A DNA stretch of 64,000 nucleotides, taken from positions 1-64,000 of the forward strand of contig NZ_JAKQYJ010000002.1 of assembly GCF_022605525.1 (NCBI RefSeq), given 5' to 3'. Of the stretch, positions 1 through 9,273 are shown one piece after another (the stretch's first letter is position 1; each line of letters begins with the position of its first letter). Under the pieces are notes generated by a model. That model did not search any database. It was given only the letters and a program-made list of their open reading frames with translations, and was not told where the DNA came from. The translations under genes were made by a program, and so were the position numbers. Source of the stretch: Porphyrobacter sp. GA68 (lineage in GTDB: Bacteria > Pseudomonadota > Alphaproteobacteria > Sphingomonadales > Sphingomonadaceae).

Positions 1-215
1 AGCATCTCTGGATGGTAGGAAAGGCGCGCTAAATAGCAAACCGATTTAGCTTGTTGCCCTCAGCTCCGTTTTGGCTGTCCTGCAAGGGCGTTTCGACGAC
101 GGCAAAAGTCTATGCCAAGAGGGGTTTCTCCAGACCATTCTCTAATGCACCGGCTTGCGATACGGTCAGCAGTCGCTGTCCGCTTGGTCCGCTCCAAGAT
201 ATAAAAGCTGCCTTT

Positions 216-229
216 CCGCTTCCGGCCCA
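216..229 (+). repeat. Short interspersed motif, copy 1
   Basis: The 14-mer CCGCTTCCGGCCCA occurs here, at 1167-1180, and inverted at 58754-58767. This copy and the inverted one also share AAGCTG five bases upstream (205-210 here). All copies lie between genes. The function is unknown. The flanking stretch 1-297 contains no gene that I can support. Confidence 0.6.
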
Positions 230-297
230 ACCCAGGACCTTACAATGGGACTAACCCCTGCATAGGCACTCGATTTGCTTACCCGCCAGTTGCAGAA

Positions 298-1089
298 TCA
301 TTTCAATCCCGAGATGCTTGTTGCATCCAGAATCACGCGGACGGTTTCCTCTGGCTGATCCCACATCGGGAAGTGTCCGCTACGCTCGAACCAGTGCAGC
401 GTCGCTTCAGGAAAAGCTTTCATCGCGCGATCCGCCTGCTGCGGTAGACACAGCCGATCCTTGCGTCCCCAGCCTATGACAACGGGCGCAGCCGTTTTTG
501 CAGGGCCCTCCTGCATTGCGCCGTTGGCGAGATCCTTCACAAGCGAATTGACGGTGGGCGTATCAGCCAATGACTTCAGTTCACGCGCAACGAATGCCGG
601 ATCGAGCGCCCACGGCCTTGCAGAGAGCTGGGCCAAGAGCACGGTCCGGCCTGCAACATTTCCGGTGATGGCAGAAAGCATCGGTCGCAGCGCGCGAACC
701 AGAGCAACCGATGGCGTTAGGGTGGCTTTGAAGAAGGTGCGCTCCCACCCCTGCCAGAAGCCGCCGGGATCCAGTGCGACAACCGCGCCCGCATGGCCGC
801 GCCGCGCCATCTCGAGCACTAGGCGAGCACCCAGCGAGCTGCCAACCATATCTATACCTGAGAGGTTCTCCGCGCCGAGCCAATCGTGCAAACTGCGCGC
901 CAGCCCGTCAAACGTGCCGCTGTCGGCCTCTTCGGGTGTCTGCCCATGGCCGGGCAGGTCTACGGCAATCACCTCCCTGACTTGAGAAAGCGCAGACAGG
1001 ATCGTGTTCCACGAGCCGCAGGTCGCCCCCAGTCCGTGGACAAGGAGGAGGGGTTTTCCGCGCCCCGTGCGCGTGTAGTGTATGGTCAT
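298..1089 (-). CDS. Alpha/beta-fold hydrolase
   Basis: A 263-residue protein of the alpha/beta hydrolase superfamily. The oxyanion motif LLLVHGLG lies at about residues 14-21. The nucleophile elbow GSSLG at 83-87 gives Ser85. An Asp follows in WGRKD and the catalytic His sits in SGHFPMWD near the C-terminus, so the triad looks complete and the length is normal. There is no signal peptide, so it is probably cytoplasmic. The substrate cannot be read from the sequence. It is the outermost visible gene of the island and follows the ParB-like gene on the same strand, but a 168-base gap with a hairpin separates them, so it is probably transcribed separately. It is likely cargo. Confidence 0.85.
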   Translation of the reverse strand: MTIHYTRTGRGKPLLLVHGLGATCGSWNTILSALSQVREVIAVDLPGHGQTPEEADSGTFDGLARSLHDWLGAENLSGIDMVGSSLGARLVLEMARRGHAGAVVALDPGGFWQGWERTFFKATLTPSVALVRALRPMLSAITGNVAGRTVLLAQLSARPWALDPAFVARELKSLADTPTVNSLVKDLANGAMQEGPAKTAAPVVIGWGRKDRLCLPQQADRAMKAFPEATLHWFERSGHFPMWDQPEETVRVILDATSISGLK

Positions 1090-1166
1090 CTAACGCCAAC
1101 GTCTCGCACCGACGTATGGGCCCGTAGATGTCCACATTGCCGAATGTGAGGCCAAGAGCGGACGGT

Positions 1167-1180
1167 CCGCTTCCGGCCCA
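1167..1180 (+). repeat. Short interspersed motif, copy 2
   Basis: This is a second exact copy of CCGCTTCCGGCCCA. It lies in the gap between the hydrolase gene and the ParB-like gene. Confidence 0.6.
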
Positions 1181-1201
1181 ATTCCGGTCAAAATGACATA
1201 A

Positions 1202-1229
1202 GGCGGCCCGTCCGAACGGACGGACCGCC
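1202..1229 (-). terminator. Hairpin downstream of the ParB-like gene
   Basis: An inverted repeat: GGCGG and CCCGTCCG pair with CGGACGG and CCGCC around an AA loop, with one mismatch (12 pairs). It starts about 30 bases after the stop of the ParB-like gene. There is no clear T-tract, so termination is inferred from position and stem strength. Confidence 0.5.
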
Positions 1230-1257
1230 AACCGTGTAAGCCGACCTGTCAGGAGGG

Positions 1258-3231
1258 TCAGGCGGCTTTCTCGGTTACTACCTCTTCGATGTGTCCCGAG
1301 AGAGCAGCTGCTTCATCGGCATCAACGGCTTCTTCCCTTGGAGTGCCGAAACGCATGACGGCCGGAACCCAGGCCAGAGCCTGCTCTGTGACGTCGGCCT
1401 CGCCGATGAACTCACCCGAAAAGATGCGTTCGGCAGCGGAGGCGAGATCGGCTTTCTTGGAACCCGCATAGCGGCTGACAAGCTCGGGCCCGCCCACAGC
1501 ATCGAAGGCTTCGAGGATGCGCGCTTTTGGCACGCGATCGAAGAAGTTCGCCGCCGTGGGCCGCCACCAATGCGCCATCTCGATCTCGAGCAGGGAGCCC
1601 AGCGCGTCGTGGAGCGGAAGTCCGCGATCACCATCGGTATTGAGGCTCGCAATGAGCGTGCGAGCGACCACGAAGCCGAGCCAGAGGCTCCGTGCTTCAT
1701 CGGAAAGCCCTCGGAACGCTGAGAAACGCTCGATTTCCGAAGCGCCGGCGCGCCAACTTTCGTCGAGTGAGCCGGTGAACTCCGCCAGTGCCGCGCTCGC
1801 CGGAGCATCCTTGGCTTCAAATCCCGAGACCGGGCCGCTCGCAGCCGGCCCTGCGATCGTGACCGCCTTTTTGGCGCGCCAGTCGTGACCATCGGCATCG
1901 GCCAGCGTGAAGATCATAAGGTCGAGCGCCAGGCCTGGGTCGTTGGCAAGATGGATGGCAAGCACATCGCGGCGCTGCATCGCAAGTTCATCGAGCAGTC
2001 GCTGCGAATAGGTTGCAGGCTTGCTCGATGCGTCACCGTCGTTGTCGACCGGCTCGATGATGCCGTCGTCTGACTGTGCCACCTCGCTTTCCGTGTAGTA
2101 CTGCGGAACGAGAGTAGGCTCGCCACCGCGCGACAGGACCAGGAAGGCCCCCGCTTCTTCCTTCAGATCGTCGGCAAGCACCGGCGGACGATCGTTGAGC
2201 GCTCGCATGGCCCGATCGATGCGTGCCAGTTGCTCCTCGGCTTTCGCGACCTCCTCCTCGCTGCTGTCCTCGTCCTCGAGGACTGCCGCTTCTCGGTCAT
2301 AGTCTGCCTCGAGTATTGAAAGTTCCTCGGCTTCCGCTTCATTCAGCGGGGCCGGCTCGGCGGAAAGGCGGCTGAGCCCCTCGATCAGATCGTGGCAGAC
2401 ATAGGCCCCGAGTGTCGGACGGACCCACGCTAGGCCGAGTTCCCGCGCTTTGACGCTCGCTGCCTCCTCCATTTTCTTTTGAGCGAGACCCTCGAGCAGC
2501 GCGATATCGACCCAGCTCTCGCTGGCATCGTCGTCGAAAAGCTCGCGCTCGATCCGCCCGCCGGCTTGGAGATAGGCCTCGCGGCCAACCAGGATCGCGC
2601 GCGGGTCGCTGCCGCGCACGGTCGCGTCCAGCACCATCCGTCGAATCGTATCGGGCGTGATCTGGTACCAGGCGTCCTGCAGCTCGGCGAAGACATGCGC
2701 TTGCCGCTCGGTATCCGAGACCGCGCCATAGGCCTTGGCCATGTCGAGCGTGATCGCGCCTTCCGCCAGCGCTTCAAAGACGCACGGCGCAAGCGAAGCC
2801 AGCCGCAGTCGGCCCTCGACGAAGCGGATGGTCAGGCCGAAGCGACGGGCGACGTCCTCCGTCGCGGCGCCCGCTCCGATGATTGCGGCGAAGGCCTGCG
2901 CTTCGTCAGCGGGATTCATGGCCAGACGCTGGGAGTTCTCGGCTAGGCTCGCTTCCCGCACTTCGCATTCATCGCCTTCGATGACGAGGCAGGTCACTTC
3001 ATGGGTTGTGGGAATTGCGCCGTCCTCGGCGAGCGACTGCAATGCGGCAAGCCGCCGCCCGCCGGCCTCGACTTCGAATTTGCCGCGCGCGGCCTTGCGC
3101 ACGACGAGGTTCTGGAGAAGGCCGCGGGCCGCGATATCGGTTTTGAGCTGGGCATCGGCGTTGGCATCGCTCACCTTCCGCACGTTGCGCGGGCTCGGGG
3201 CGAGCTTCTTCAAGGAAATGGACTGGATCAT
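1258..3231 (-). CDS. ParB/RepB/Spo0J-like DNA-binding protein of the island
   Basis: About 657 residues. The N-terminal ParB/Sulfiredoxin-like domain begins near residue 3 and contains the GGRRLAAL segment. A linker with AENSQRLAMNP and a helix-turn-helix (VARRFGLTIRFVEGRL) follow, as in chromosomal ParB. The long C-terminal half, about 400 residues with an acidic stretch, is typical of large ParB-like proteins on plasmids and integrative elements rather than of chromosomal ParB. The start at 3231 is chosen because AGGAG precedes that ATG with good spacing; the frame is open further upstream without such a site. The strawberry-notch gene lies 104 bases upstream on the same strand. No ParA is visible in the window, so a role in partition is unproven; gene regulation or element maintenance is possible. 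Confidence 0.85.
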   Translation of the reverse strand: MIQSISLKKLAPSPRNVRKVSDANADAQLKTDIAARGLLQNLVVRKAARGKFEVEAGGRRLAALQSLAEDGAIPTTHEVTCLVIEGDECEVREASLAENSQRLAMNPADEAQAFAAIIGAGAATEDVARRFGLTIRFVEGRLRLASLAPCVFEALAEGAITLDMAKAYGAVSDTERQAHVFAELQDAWYQITPDTIRRMVLDATVRGSDPRAILVGREAYLQAGGRIERELFDDDASESWVDIALLEGLAQKKMEEAASVKARELGLAWVRPTLGAYVCHDLIEGLSRLSAEPAPLNEAEAEELSILEADYDREAAVLEDEDSSEEEVAKAEEQLARIDRAMRALNDRPPVLADDLKEEAGAFLVLSRGGEPTLVPQYYTESEVAQSDDGIIEPVDNDGDASSKPATYSQRLLDELAMQRRDVLAIHLANDPGLALDLMIFTLADADGHDWRAKKAVTIAGPAASGPVSGFEAKDAPASAALAEFTGSLDESWRAGASEIERFSAFRGLSDEARSLWLGFVVARTLIASLNTDGDRGLPLHDALGSLLEIEMAHWWRPTAANFFDRVPKARILEAFDAVGGPELVSRYAGSKKADLASAAERIFSGEFIGEADVTEQALAWVPAVMRFGTPREEAVDADEAAALSGHIEEVVTEKAA

Positions 3232-3335
3232 TGATCGTCTCCTGATGGATTGAACGAACCGGTGCGGGTGCATCCCACAAGGTTCGCCAGTCCAAGGCAC
3301 TCTCTTCTCTCTGCTGTGAGACGTGCTGCCGCTGA

Positions 3336-6300
3336 TCAGGGGGCAAGCGCTTCAAGGATGGCCGGCCCATCGGCCACCGGCACGAACAGGCGCGTCCGGT
3401 AGCGGATGATCTCGGTGAAGCAGCCTTTGGCCTTGTACCAGTCGAGCCGATCGGGCGCGAAGCCAGTCAGCTCGATGCGCTGCTCGCCGCCGACGAGACT
3501 GCGCTTGACCGTCAGCAGATCATGGCTCTGCAAGGACTGTGCGGTGCCGCTGGAGAGCACGAGAGCGGCCAGTTCACCGGGAGTAGGCAAGACCGAGTTG
3601 CCGAGGCCGAAGGTCTGCGACACCTTGGCGATATCCGCGGCCACCACCTCGCGGCCGATGATGGAGGTCCCGTCGGTCGAGACGATACGGGTTACGCGCA
3701 CGTGATCGCCGGGTAGGCGCTTCCAGACCGGAAGGAGCAGCCCGGTCGCGAGGTGCACACGTTCGCGAACCGGCTCCTTCACAGCTTCGATCTCTTCCGC
3801 TCGCCAGAGACGTTCGAACGAAACCGGATCGATGACCTCCCAGGCACTCTCGGCGAGCGCCTCGCGGGTCCAGTTGGCGGATTTGAGCGGACGCAGCAAA
3901 CGCCGCCGCTCGATCACACTGCCGTCGTCGGCAATCAAACGGCGCGCGGGAACGCTGAGCGCGACGCGGCCGGAGCGTGCATTGTGCAGGGGTAGGCCAT
4001 TGGGCGAGCCAATGTCCTGCAGTCGCGCGAGGCGCTCGAAGCGCAGCGGCCGCAAGTGCCGCTCGATCTCCAGCGAGAGGAGGCAGGTTTCAGCACCGGT
4101 GAGCGGGTCGCTGCGAAGGATCTGATCCGAAATTACTCGACAGCTGTCGACCTTGACCGTTTCGAGCCCGAGATCGAGTGTTCCCGCTTCGCGGGCGGCC
4201 TCCACGCGCGCTTCGATCAGAGCAAGATATTCGTCGAAGATCGCGTTCTGCATCCCAATCGGCAGCGCGAGCACGCGGTTGAGCCAGCGTTGTATCGACG
4301 GAAGGTCGTCCGTTAGACCGCCTTCGGGACCTTCGAGCCGCAGGCCGGTCTGGCGCACGAAATCGGCAAAGCTCGTCGCCTCGAGCTTGCCATCGTAGAG
4401 CAGGTGGAACCAGCGGCTCAGCGCGTCCCTGGCGTAATCGCTTTCTAGATTGTCGGCCGGATCGAATAGGTTCTGTCCACCCGTTTGCCGCTGTCCGCGG
4501 GTGAGTGCACCGAGGCTGTCCAGCCGCCGCGCGATTGTCGAGATGAACCGCCGCTCACCCTTCACATCCGTGGTCACAGGTCGGAAGAGCGGCGCGGAAG
4601 CCTGGTTGGTGCGATTGGTCCGGCCCAAGCCCTGAATCGCATTGTCGGCGCGCCACCCCGGCTCGAGCAGGAAATGCACGCGCCGCTGCCGGTTCTGGCA
4701 ATTGAGGTCGGCGTGATAGGAACGGCCCGTCCCGCCGGCGTCGGAAAAGATCAGGATGCGCTTGGCGCCATCCATGAAGGCCTGAGCCTCGGCAACATTG
4801 GCAGACCCGCCGCGGCGTTCGAGCCGCTGTTGTCCGTCCCGCACCAGGACCAGTCGTCTCGTCCTGCCCGTCACTTCGGCGACGCTGCCGGTTCCAAAGT
4901 GTTCGATAATCGCATCGAGCGCGGTTGCGATCGGCGGCAGGGCGCAGAGCTGTTCGATCAGCGCATCGCGCGCGGCGACGGCGCGTGGACACATGACCGG
5001 ATTGCCATCGTCGTCGCTCATCGGTTCGGAACGCAGATTGCCCTCTTCGTCGGTGAAAATCTGCATCAGACGAGTGGGGAAGCTCCTTGCGAGATAGTCG
5101 ATGACATACTCGCGCGGCGAGAGATCGATATTGAGCGCTTCGCGTTCCTCGGGAGTCAGATCGGCCAAGCGGCGGTCGAGCATCGCCTCGGCGGTCGAGA
5201 CCAGCTGCACGACGACCGAGTGGCCGGCCGCGAGCGACTCCTCCATCGCGGGGACCAGGCTTGGGAGTTTCATCGAGAGCAGGAGCTGAGCAAAGAACCG
5301 CTGCTTGGTGCCTTCGAAGATCGAAAGCGCGGCAGCCTTCGCGTTGCGGTTGAGCGTATCGCCGCTGTCCTCGTCGACTATCCGCGTGGCCCTAAGCCCC
5401 TCGTCGAGATTGCGATGAATGATCGCCCAGGCTTCGGCATAGGCATCGTAGATGGCGACCTGCGCACTGGTCAGACCGTGCTCGAGGATTTCGTACTCGA
5501 CTCCGGCGAAGGACAAGGCGCGCGAGAGATAAAGTCCCTGAGCCTTGAGGTCTCTGGCGACGAGCTCCATCGCCGCGACACCGCCTGCCCGAATTTCGGT
5601 CGTGAACGCCTCATGTGTCGGGAAAGCGGTTTCGGCTCCCCACAAGCCGAGGCGGGTCGCATATCCGAGATTGGAAATGTCCGAAGCGCCGGTAGCCGAG
5701 GCGTAGAGAATCCGGGCGCGCGGAAGCCGGTTCTGCAGTCTTAGCCCGGCCATACCCTGTTCGGAGCCTTTAAAAGCGCCGCGCGCATTACGGCTGCCTA
5801 TGGCGTTGGCCATCGCGTGGGCCTCATCGAACGCAATGACGCCTTCGAAATCATCGCCAGTCCAAGCGAGGATCTGGTCAAGCCGCGTATCGTCCGCGCG
5901 ACCGGAGCGAAGCGTCGGATAGGTAATGAAGAGGATGCCCTGGGACCAACGAACCGGTACTCCCAGCTTCCAACCGGAGAGTGGCTGAATGTCGAGGCGC
6001 ATACCGCCGAGTGCTTCCCAGTCGCGGCGGGCATCTTCGAGCAGCGCCTCATTCTTGGTAATCCAGATGTGTCGACGTTCGCCGTCAAGCCAGCGATCCA
6101 TGATCACCGACGCGATCTGCCGTCCCTTTCCCGCTCCGGTGCCGTCCCCGAGGAAAAAGCCCTGACGATAACGAGCTCCATCCTCGGCCTGCTCGAGCGT
6201 GGTTCCTTCCTGAGTGGCTCGGAAGCGCCCTGGCAGATCGTGCGAAAACGCCTCGCAGGCATAGACGAGCGTTTCGAGTTGGGCTTCGGAAAGCAATTCG

Positions 6301-7568
6301 CGTGTTCGCCAGTCGGCGGGCATCTTTGGGCGCACTGTCGGTATCGGAGCCGCGACCGACCCCATCGCGATGGACTCCACGAGCGGCGTCGGATGGACCG
6401 GCGCGCCTTCGATCCGGATCCGGCTCGGGCGATAGGGAAGGTAGATCCCTGTCTGCTCCGGAACGGGCGCGGGCTCATCGAGGGTAGCATAACCGAGCTC
6501 TTCGAACGGCTCGCCAGGTACGGGGCGAGTAGCAAACGGAGCCGCGGGCCGGGCCTTTGCTGGCTTTCTCAAAGTGCCGGTCGCGGGCCGCGCGGTCAGC
6601 ACGGCAAGGTCCGGAGTATCGCGAGCGCGCGGCGGGAGTCGGCCGATCAGCGTTGCCAGATCGGACAAATCGTCCGCTTCCGCAGTGACCACCGGTTTGT
6701 CGTCGATGGTCTTGTCGAACACCACCATGCGCACGGGAACGCCTGTGCCGTTCCTCCGGAACGCGCCGGCGATGCGCACATCGAGCCGCAGCCTGGCATC
6801 GCTCAACGAGCTGGCGAAGCGAGACGCATCGAAACCTTCCGGCATGATCGCGACGAGGCGAGCGGCGCTCTTCGAGAGACGGAACGCGCTGCGAAGGTGG
6901 CGCAACGCCGTTGCCGCACTGACCCCACGCTCGCGACTGCGCGCAAACGGCGGATTCATGAGGACTATGGTTGGCGGCCTGTGGGTCAGGAGATGATCGA
7001 TGACCTCACCGTCGTGAGCGGTCACCGCTGCATCGGAAAACAGATGGGCAAGTGACTGTCGGCGAGCAGGATCGATCTCGTTGAGCGTGAGGTCGGAGCC
7101 TTGAACAGCCGGCCATAGGGCAAGCGCGCCATTACCTGCCGAAGGCTCGAGGGCCTGATCGGACGAGCGAAGCTGAGCCGCTTGCGCCATGAGCCAGGAC
7201 AGCATGGGCGGGGTCGAGAACTGCTGCAGCTCGATCTGCGCCTCGCTACGCACATGGCGGGGGGGCAAGGCGGTTTCGAGCCATTCAAAGCGCGCGTCCG
7301 CTTCATGGATCGCGGTACCGAGCGTAATCCGGCCGTGAGACTTCAGCCACAGGAGCGCGCCGATCTCGATCGCATCGTTGTAGTCGTCGATGGACCAACC
7401 CGTCCCCCAGGTCTGGATCCCGGTCTCTTCGGCAAAGAGCGCAGAAATGGAGCTACGCGTAAGATGGCAGCCGTCGGCCAGACGACAGGCTACCCGTTCG
7501 CCGATCGTCACCGCCAAGGGCTGGGCACGAGGTTCAACGTCGGGTTCTGAAAATTCGAACTGAAGCAT
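3336..7568 (-). CDS. Strawberry notch-like methyltransferase-helicase fusion
   Basis: About 1410 residues. An N-terminal N6-adenine-methyltransferase-like part shows the AdoMet motif EPSAGNGAL (141-149) and the catalytic motif NPPF (205-208). A central helicase part follows with Walker A-like GDGTGAGKG and a DEAH box in AFDEAHAMANA. The C-terminal strawberry-notch helicase domain includes GGTGRSYHADLNCQN and GLGRTNRTNQ. The start at 7568 is preceded by AGGAGGACCAACA, the same layout as the ParB-like gene, which suggests shared regulation. Proteins with this architecture are common on alphaproteobacterial mobile elements, and phage P1 DarB, an antirestriction protein, also joins methylase and helicase parts. 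A protective role for the incoming element is therefore a fair inference, not shown here. Confidence 0.85.
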   Translation of the reverse strand: MLQFEFSEPDVEPRAQPLAVTIGERVACRLADGCHLTRSSISALFAEETGIQTWGTGWSIDDYNDAIEIGALLWLKSHGRITLGTAIHEADARFEWLETALPPRHVRSEAQIELQQFSTPPMLSWLMAQAAQLRSSDQALEPSAGNGALALWPAVQGSDLTLNEIDPARRQSLAHLFSDAAVTAHDGEVIDHLLTHRPPTIVLMNPPFARSRERGVSAATALRHLRSAFRLSKSAARLVAIMPEGFDASRFASSLSDARLRLDVRIAGAFRRNGTGVPVRMVVFDKTIDDKPVVTAEADDLSDLATLIGRLPPRARDTPDLAVLTARPATGTLRKPAKARPAAPFATRPVPGEPFEELGYATLDEPAPVPEQTGIYLPYRPSRIRIEGAPVHPTPLVESIAMGSVAAPIPTVRPKMPADWRTRELLSEAQLETLVYACEAFSHDLPGRFRATQEGTTLEQAEDGARYRQGFFLGDGTGAGKGRQIASVIMDRWLDGERRHIWITKNEALLEDARRDWEALGGMRLDIQPLSGWKLGVPVRWSQGILFITYPTLRSGRADDTRLDQILAWTGDDFEGVIAFDEAHAMANAIGSRNARGAFKGSEQGMAGLRLQNRLPRARILYASATGASDISNLGYATRLGLWGAETAFPTHEAFTTEIRAGGVAAMELVARDLKAQGLYLSRALSFAGVEYEILEHGLTSAQVAIYDAYAEAWAIIHRNLDEGLRATRIVDEDSGDTLNRNAKAAALSIFEGTKQRFFAQLLLSMKLPSLVPAMEESLAAGHSVVVQLVSTAEAMLDRRLADLTPEEREALNIDLSPREYVIDYLARSFPTRLMQIFTDEEGNLRSEPMSDDDGNPVMCPRAVAARDALIEQLCALPPIATALDAIIEHFGTGSVAEVTGRTRRLVLVRDGQQRLERRGGSANVAEAQAFMDGAKRILIFSDAGGTGRSYHADLNCQNRQRRVHFLLEPGWRADNAIQGLGRTNRTNQASAPLFRPVTTDVKGERRFISTIARRLDSLGALTRGQRQTGGQNLFDPADNLESDYARDALSRWFHLLYDGKLEATSFADFVRQTGLRLEGPEGGLTDDLPSIQRWLNRVLALPIGMQNAIFDEYLALIEARVEAAREAGTLDLGLETVKVDSCRVISDQILRSDPLTGAETCLLSLEIERHLRPLRFERLARLQDIGSPNGLPLHNARSGRVALSVPARRLIADDGSVIERRRLLRPLKSANWTREALAESAWEVIDPVSFERLWRAEEIEAVKEPVRERVHLATGLLLPVWKRLPGDHVRVTRIVSTDGTSIIGREVVAADIAKVSQTFGLGNSVLPTPGELAALVLSSGTAQSLQSHDLLTVKRSLVGGEQRIELTGFAPDRLDWYKAKGCFTEIIRYRTRLFVPVADGPAILEALAP

Positions 7569-7639
7569 TGTTGGTCCTCCTGATGGAGGCATCGGGCACG
7601 AAGCCTTCTGCCGATCACGAGGCCAAAGCTTTCTCTTCT

Positions 7640-8551
7640 CTACGAAGCCCGCTTGCGGGCGAGCCAGTTCACCAGTTCGTCGTTCCAGTCGGTGTCGCGC
7701 CTTGAAGGACGCCGGACATGGATTGTCCGGCCTTCGAGCGCATGGCTCTGAAGCGCACGTTCCGCCGCCAATTTGCCGCCTGCATCGTAATCGACAAAGA
7801 GATGGAGCTCGGTGACACTCTCGGGGATCGAGACGAGCGCAAAGCGCTCATTACCAAGCGTTGCCCAGCACGGGACGCCGGTGAGTGCGCGAGCTGAGAG
7901 CGCGCTTTCAACACCTTCGGCGATGCCCAGCACTCCATCGATCGCAGGGAACAGTCGCACGGCGGCTGATCGGAGCGCACCGAGTGCACGCTTCGGGCCG
8001 TCGAATGCCGCGAGCCTGGGCGCCTCCGCATCGAGAAATGTTCGGTGAATGGCGATTGGCCCTTCGTCGAGGCTGACGGCTGCAATCATTGCTGGAATGA
8101 ATTGCGCGCGGCCTTTGGGCCCTAGAGGCGTTCGGGAGTTGAAGCGCAGCGCGGGCGAGACAGCCGTGATACCCCGCGCTTCGAGATAAGCTTTGGCCGG
8201 GCTGCCGTTCAGGGGCGAGGCGCTATGCCATGTCCGGAGCGCACCTCGCGATGGCGACGGCTCAATCGTCGATCCTCCGGCATTCAGCGGAAAGCCGCCG
8301 AACAGCTGCGCGGGCGAAAGCCCCTCCCTTCTGAAAGCGTCAATCACGCTCGCTTGATCGCAGCCGGCGAAGCAATGGAACAGGATAGCACGTCGGCCCA
8401 GGGTGACGCCGAGTGAGGGAGTGCGATCATCGTGAGCCGGGCACCGGGCCATGCCCTTGGAACCCGACCAACGGCCGCCGCGGCTTTTGCAGAGTTGGCG
8501 GGCAGTTGCTTCGAGGGATTGTGTGCTCTGATCTTCACTTCGGGACTGCAT
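7640..8551 (-). CDS. CHC2 zinc-finger/toprim primase-like protein
   Basis: A 303-residue protein. The N-terminal zinc-binding set Cys37, His40, Cys60, Cys64 (CPAH, then HCFAGC) matches the primase CHC2 finger. The C-terminal toprim part has the acidic motif GIAEGVESALSA and the DxD motif LFVDYDAGG. It is shorter than chromosomal DnaG and lacks an obvious helicase-binding domain, like the toprim proteins common on plasmids and integrative elements. It probably primes element DNA during transfer or replication. It is co-oriented with the strawberry-notch gene (71 bases apart) and divergent from the lytic transglycosylase, so the LexA-type box between them could affect both promoters. Confidence 0.8.
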   Translation of the reverse strand: MQSRSEDQSTQSLEATARQLCKSRGGRWSGSKGMARCPAHDDRTPSLGVTLGRRAILFHCFAGCDQASVIDAFRREGLSPAQLFGGFPLNAGGSTIEPSPSRGALRTWHSASPLNGSPAKAYLEARGITAVSPALRFNSRTPLGPKGRAQFIPAMIAAVSLDEGPIAIHRTFLDAEAPRLAAFDGPKRALGALRSAAVRLFPAIDGVLGIAEGVESALSARALTGVPCWATLGNERFALVSIPESVTELHLFVDYDAGGKLAAERALQSHALEGRTIHVRRPSRRDTDWNDELVNWLARKRAS

Positions 8552-8634
8552 CGGAAGACTCCATATCGCCTGCTCGCTTCCCCAGCGCTGCCTCCCCTCT
8601 TTGCGGTGTTCTAATCGCTTTCCTACAGGTTGAT

Positions 8635-8649
8635 GTTCTTTTTATGTTC
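8635..8649. promoter_or_regulatory. LexA (SOS) box, alphaproteobacterial type
   Basis: GTTC, seven bases, GTTC fits the alphaproteobacterial LexA consensus GTTCN7GTTC exactly. It is 34 bases before the start of the lytic transglycosylase and within the divergent gap to the primase gene. A near match (GTTC, seven bases, TTTC) lies about 27 bases further upstream. Regulation by LexA is inferred from the motif and position only. Confidence 0.6.
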
Positions 8650-8683
8650 TCTTGCGATTCGGTGCAATCGAGGAGAACGCGAA

Positions 8684-9268
8684 ATGGTAAGCCGGTTCAT
8701 TGCAGGCTTGATCTGTGCAGCGAGCCTGACGGCTGGCGAAGGAGCGTTCGCTCAGGAATTTCGAATTTTCGATCACGACCATGGCACGGCGGGGGCCCCA
8801 GGCCCAGGAAGCTTCAGCAGCGAGAGCAGCCTACGTTCGCAAAGAAGTTCACTTGCGTTTCGCGCGGTAGTCCCCGGCTACCGCGAGGCGATCTACCTGC
8901 CGCTCATTCGCGAAGCGGAAGCAAGGTATCGCCTGCCGCCGCGGCTTCTTCAGGCTCTGATCTGGGCGGAATCCCGGTTCAACCCGCTTGCAGTCAGTCC
9001 TGCGGGTGCGGCAGGTCTTGCCCAGCTGATGCCGGCCACCGCCCGCGAACTCGGCGTCGCAAACCGGCATGATCCGCAGGAGAATATCGAAGGTGGTGCG
9101 CGCTATCTGAAGCAGATGCTCGATCGGTTCGGATCAGTGCATCTCGCCCTTGCCGCATACAACGCTGGACCCGGCGCCGTGACGAAGGCAGGCGGGATTC
9201 CTAGAAATCGCGAGACGCCTGGCTATGTGAGGAGCGTTCTCGACCGTTGGATGGCATACTCGAACTGA
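8684..9268 (+). CDS. Lytic transglycosylase (SLT domain), exported
   Basis: About 194 residues. The start at 8684 is supported by GAGGAG eight bases upstream. A signal peptide ends near AFA-QEF (residue 24). The SLT fold covers about residues 66-185 with the catalytic Glu96 in LIWAESRFNP, followed by GAAGLAQLMPATA and LALAAYNAGPGAV, all classic family-1 lysozyme-like motifs. It cleaves peptidoglycan in the periplasm. On conjugative elements such enzymes (VirB1/TrbN-like) open the wall for the secretion channel, and this location fits. It is the only rightward gene with its own LexA-type box in this part of the island. Confidence 0.88.
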   Translation: MVSRFIAGLICAASLTAGEGAFAQEFRIFDHDHGTAGAPGPGSFSSESSLRSQRSSLAFRAVVPGYREAIYLPLIREAEARYRLPPRLLQALIWAESRFNPLAVSPAGAAGLAQLMPATARELGVANRHDPQENIEGGARYLKQMLDRFGSVHLALAAYNAGPGAVTKAGGIPRNRETPGYVRSVLDRWMAYSN

Positions 9269-9273
9269 TTGAC

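Noticed and set aside
51-254. Small open frame at the left end of the window
   Set aside because: No ribosome site, composition of a random GC-rich frame, and it spans one of the interspersed motifs.
4485-5744. Long plus-strand open frame (about 420 codons) inside the strawberry-notch gene
   Set aside because: Antisense to a clear large gene, Arg/Gly/His-rich composition, no recognisable domain: a shadow of the GC-rich codon pattern.
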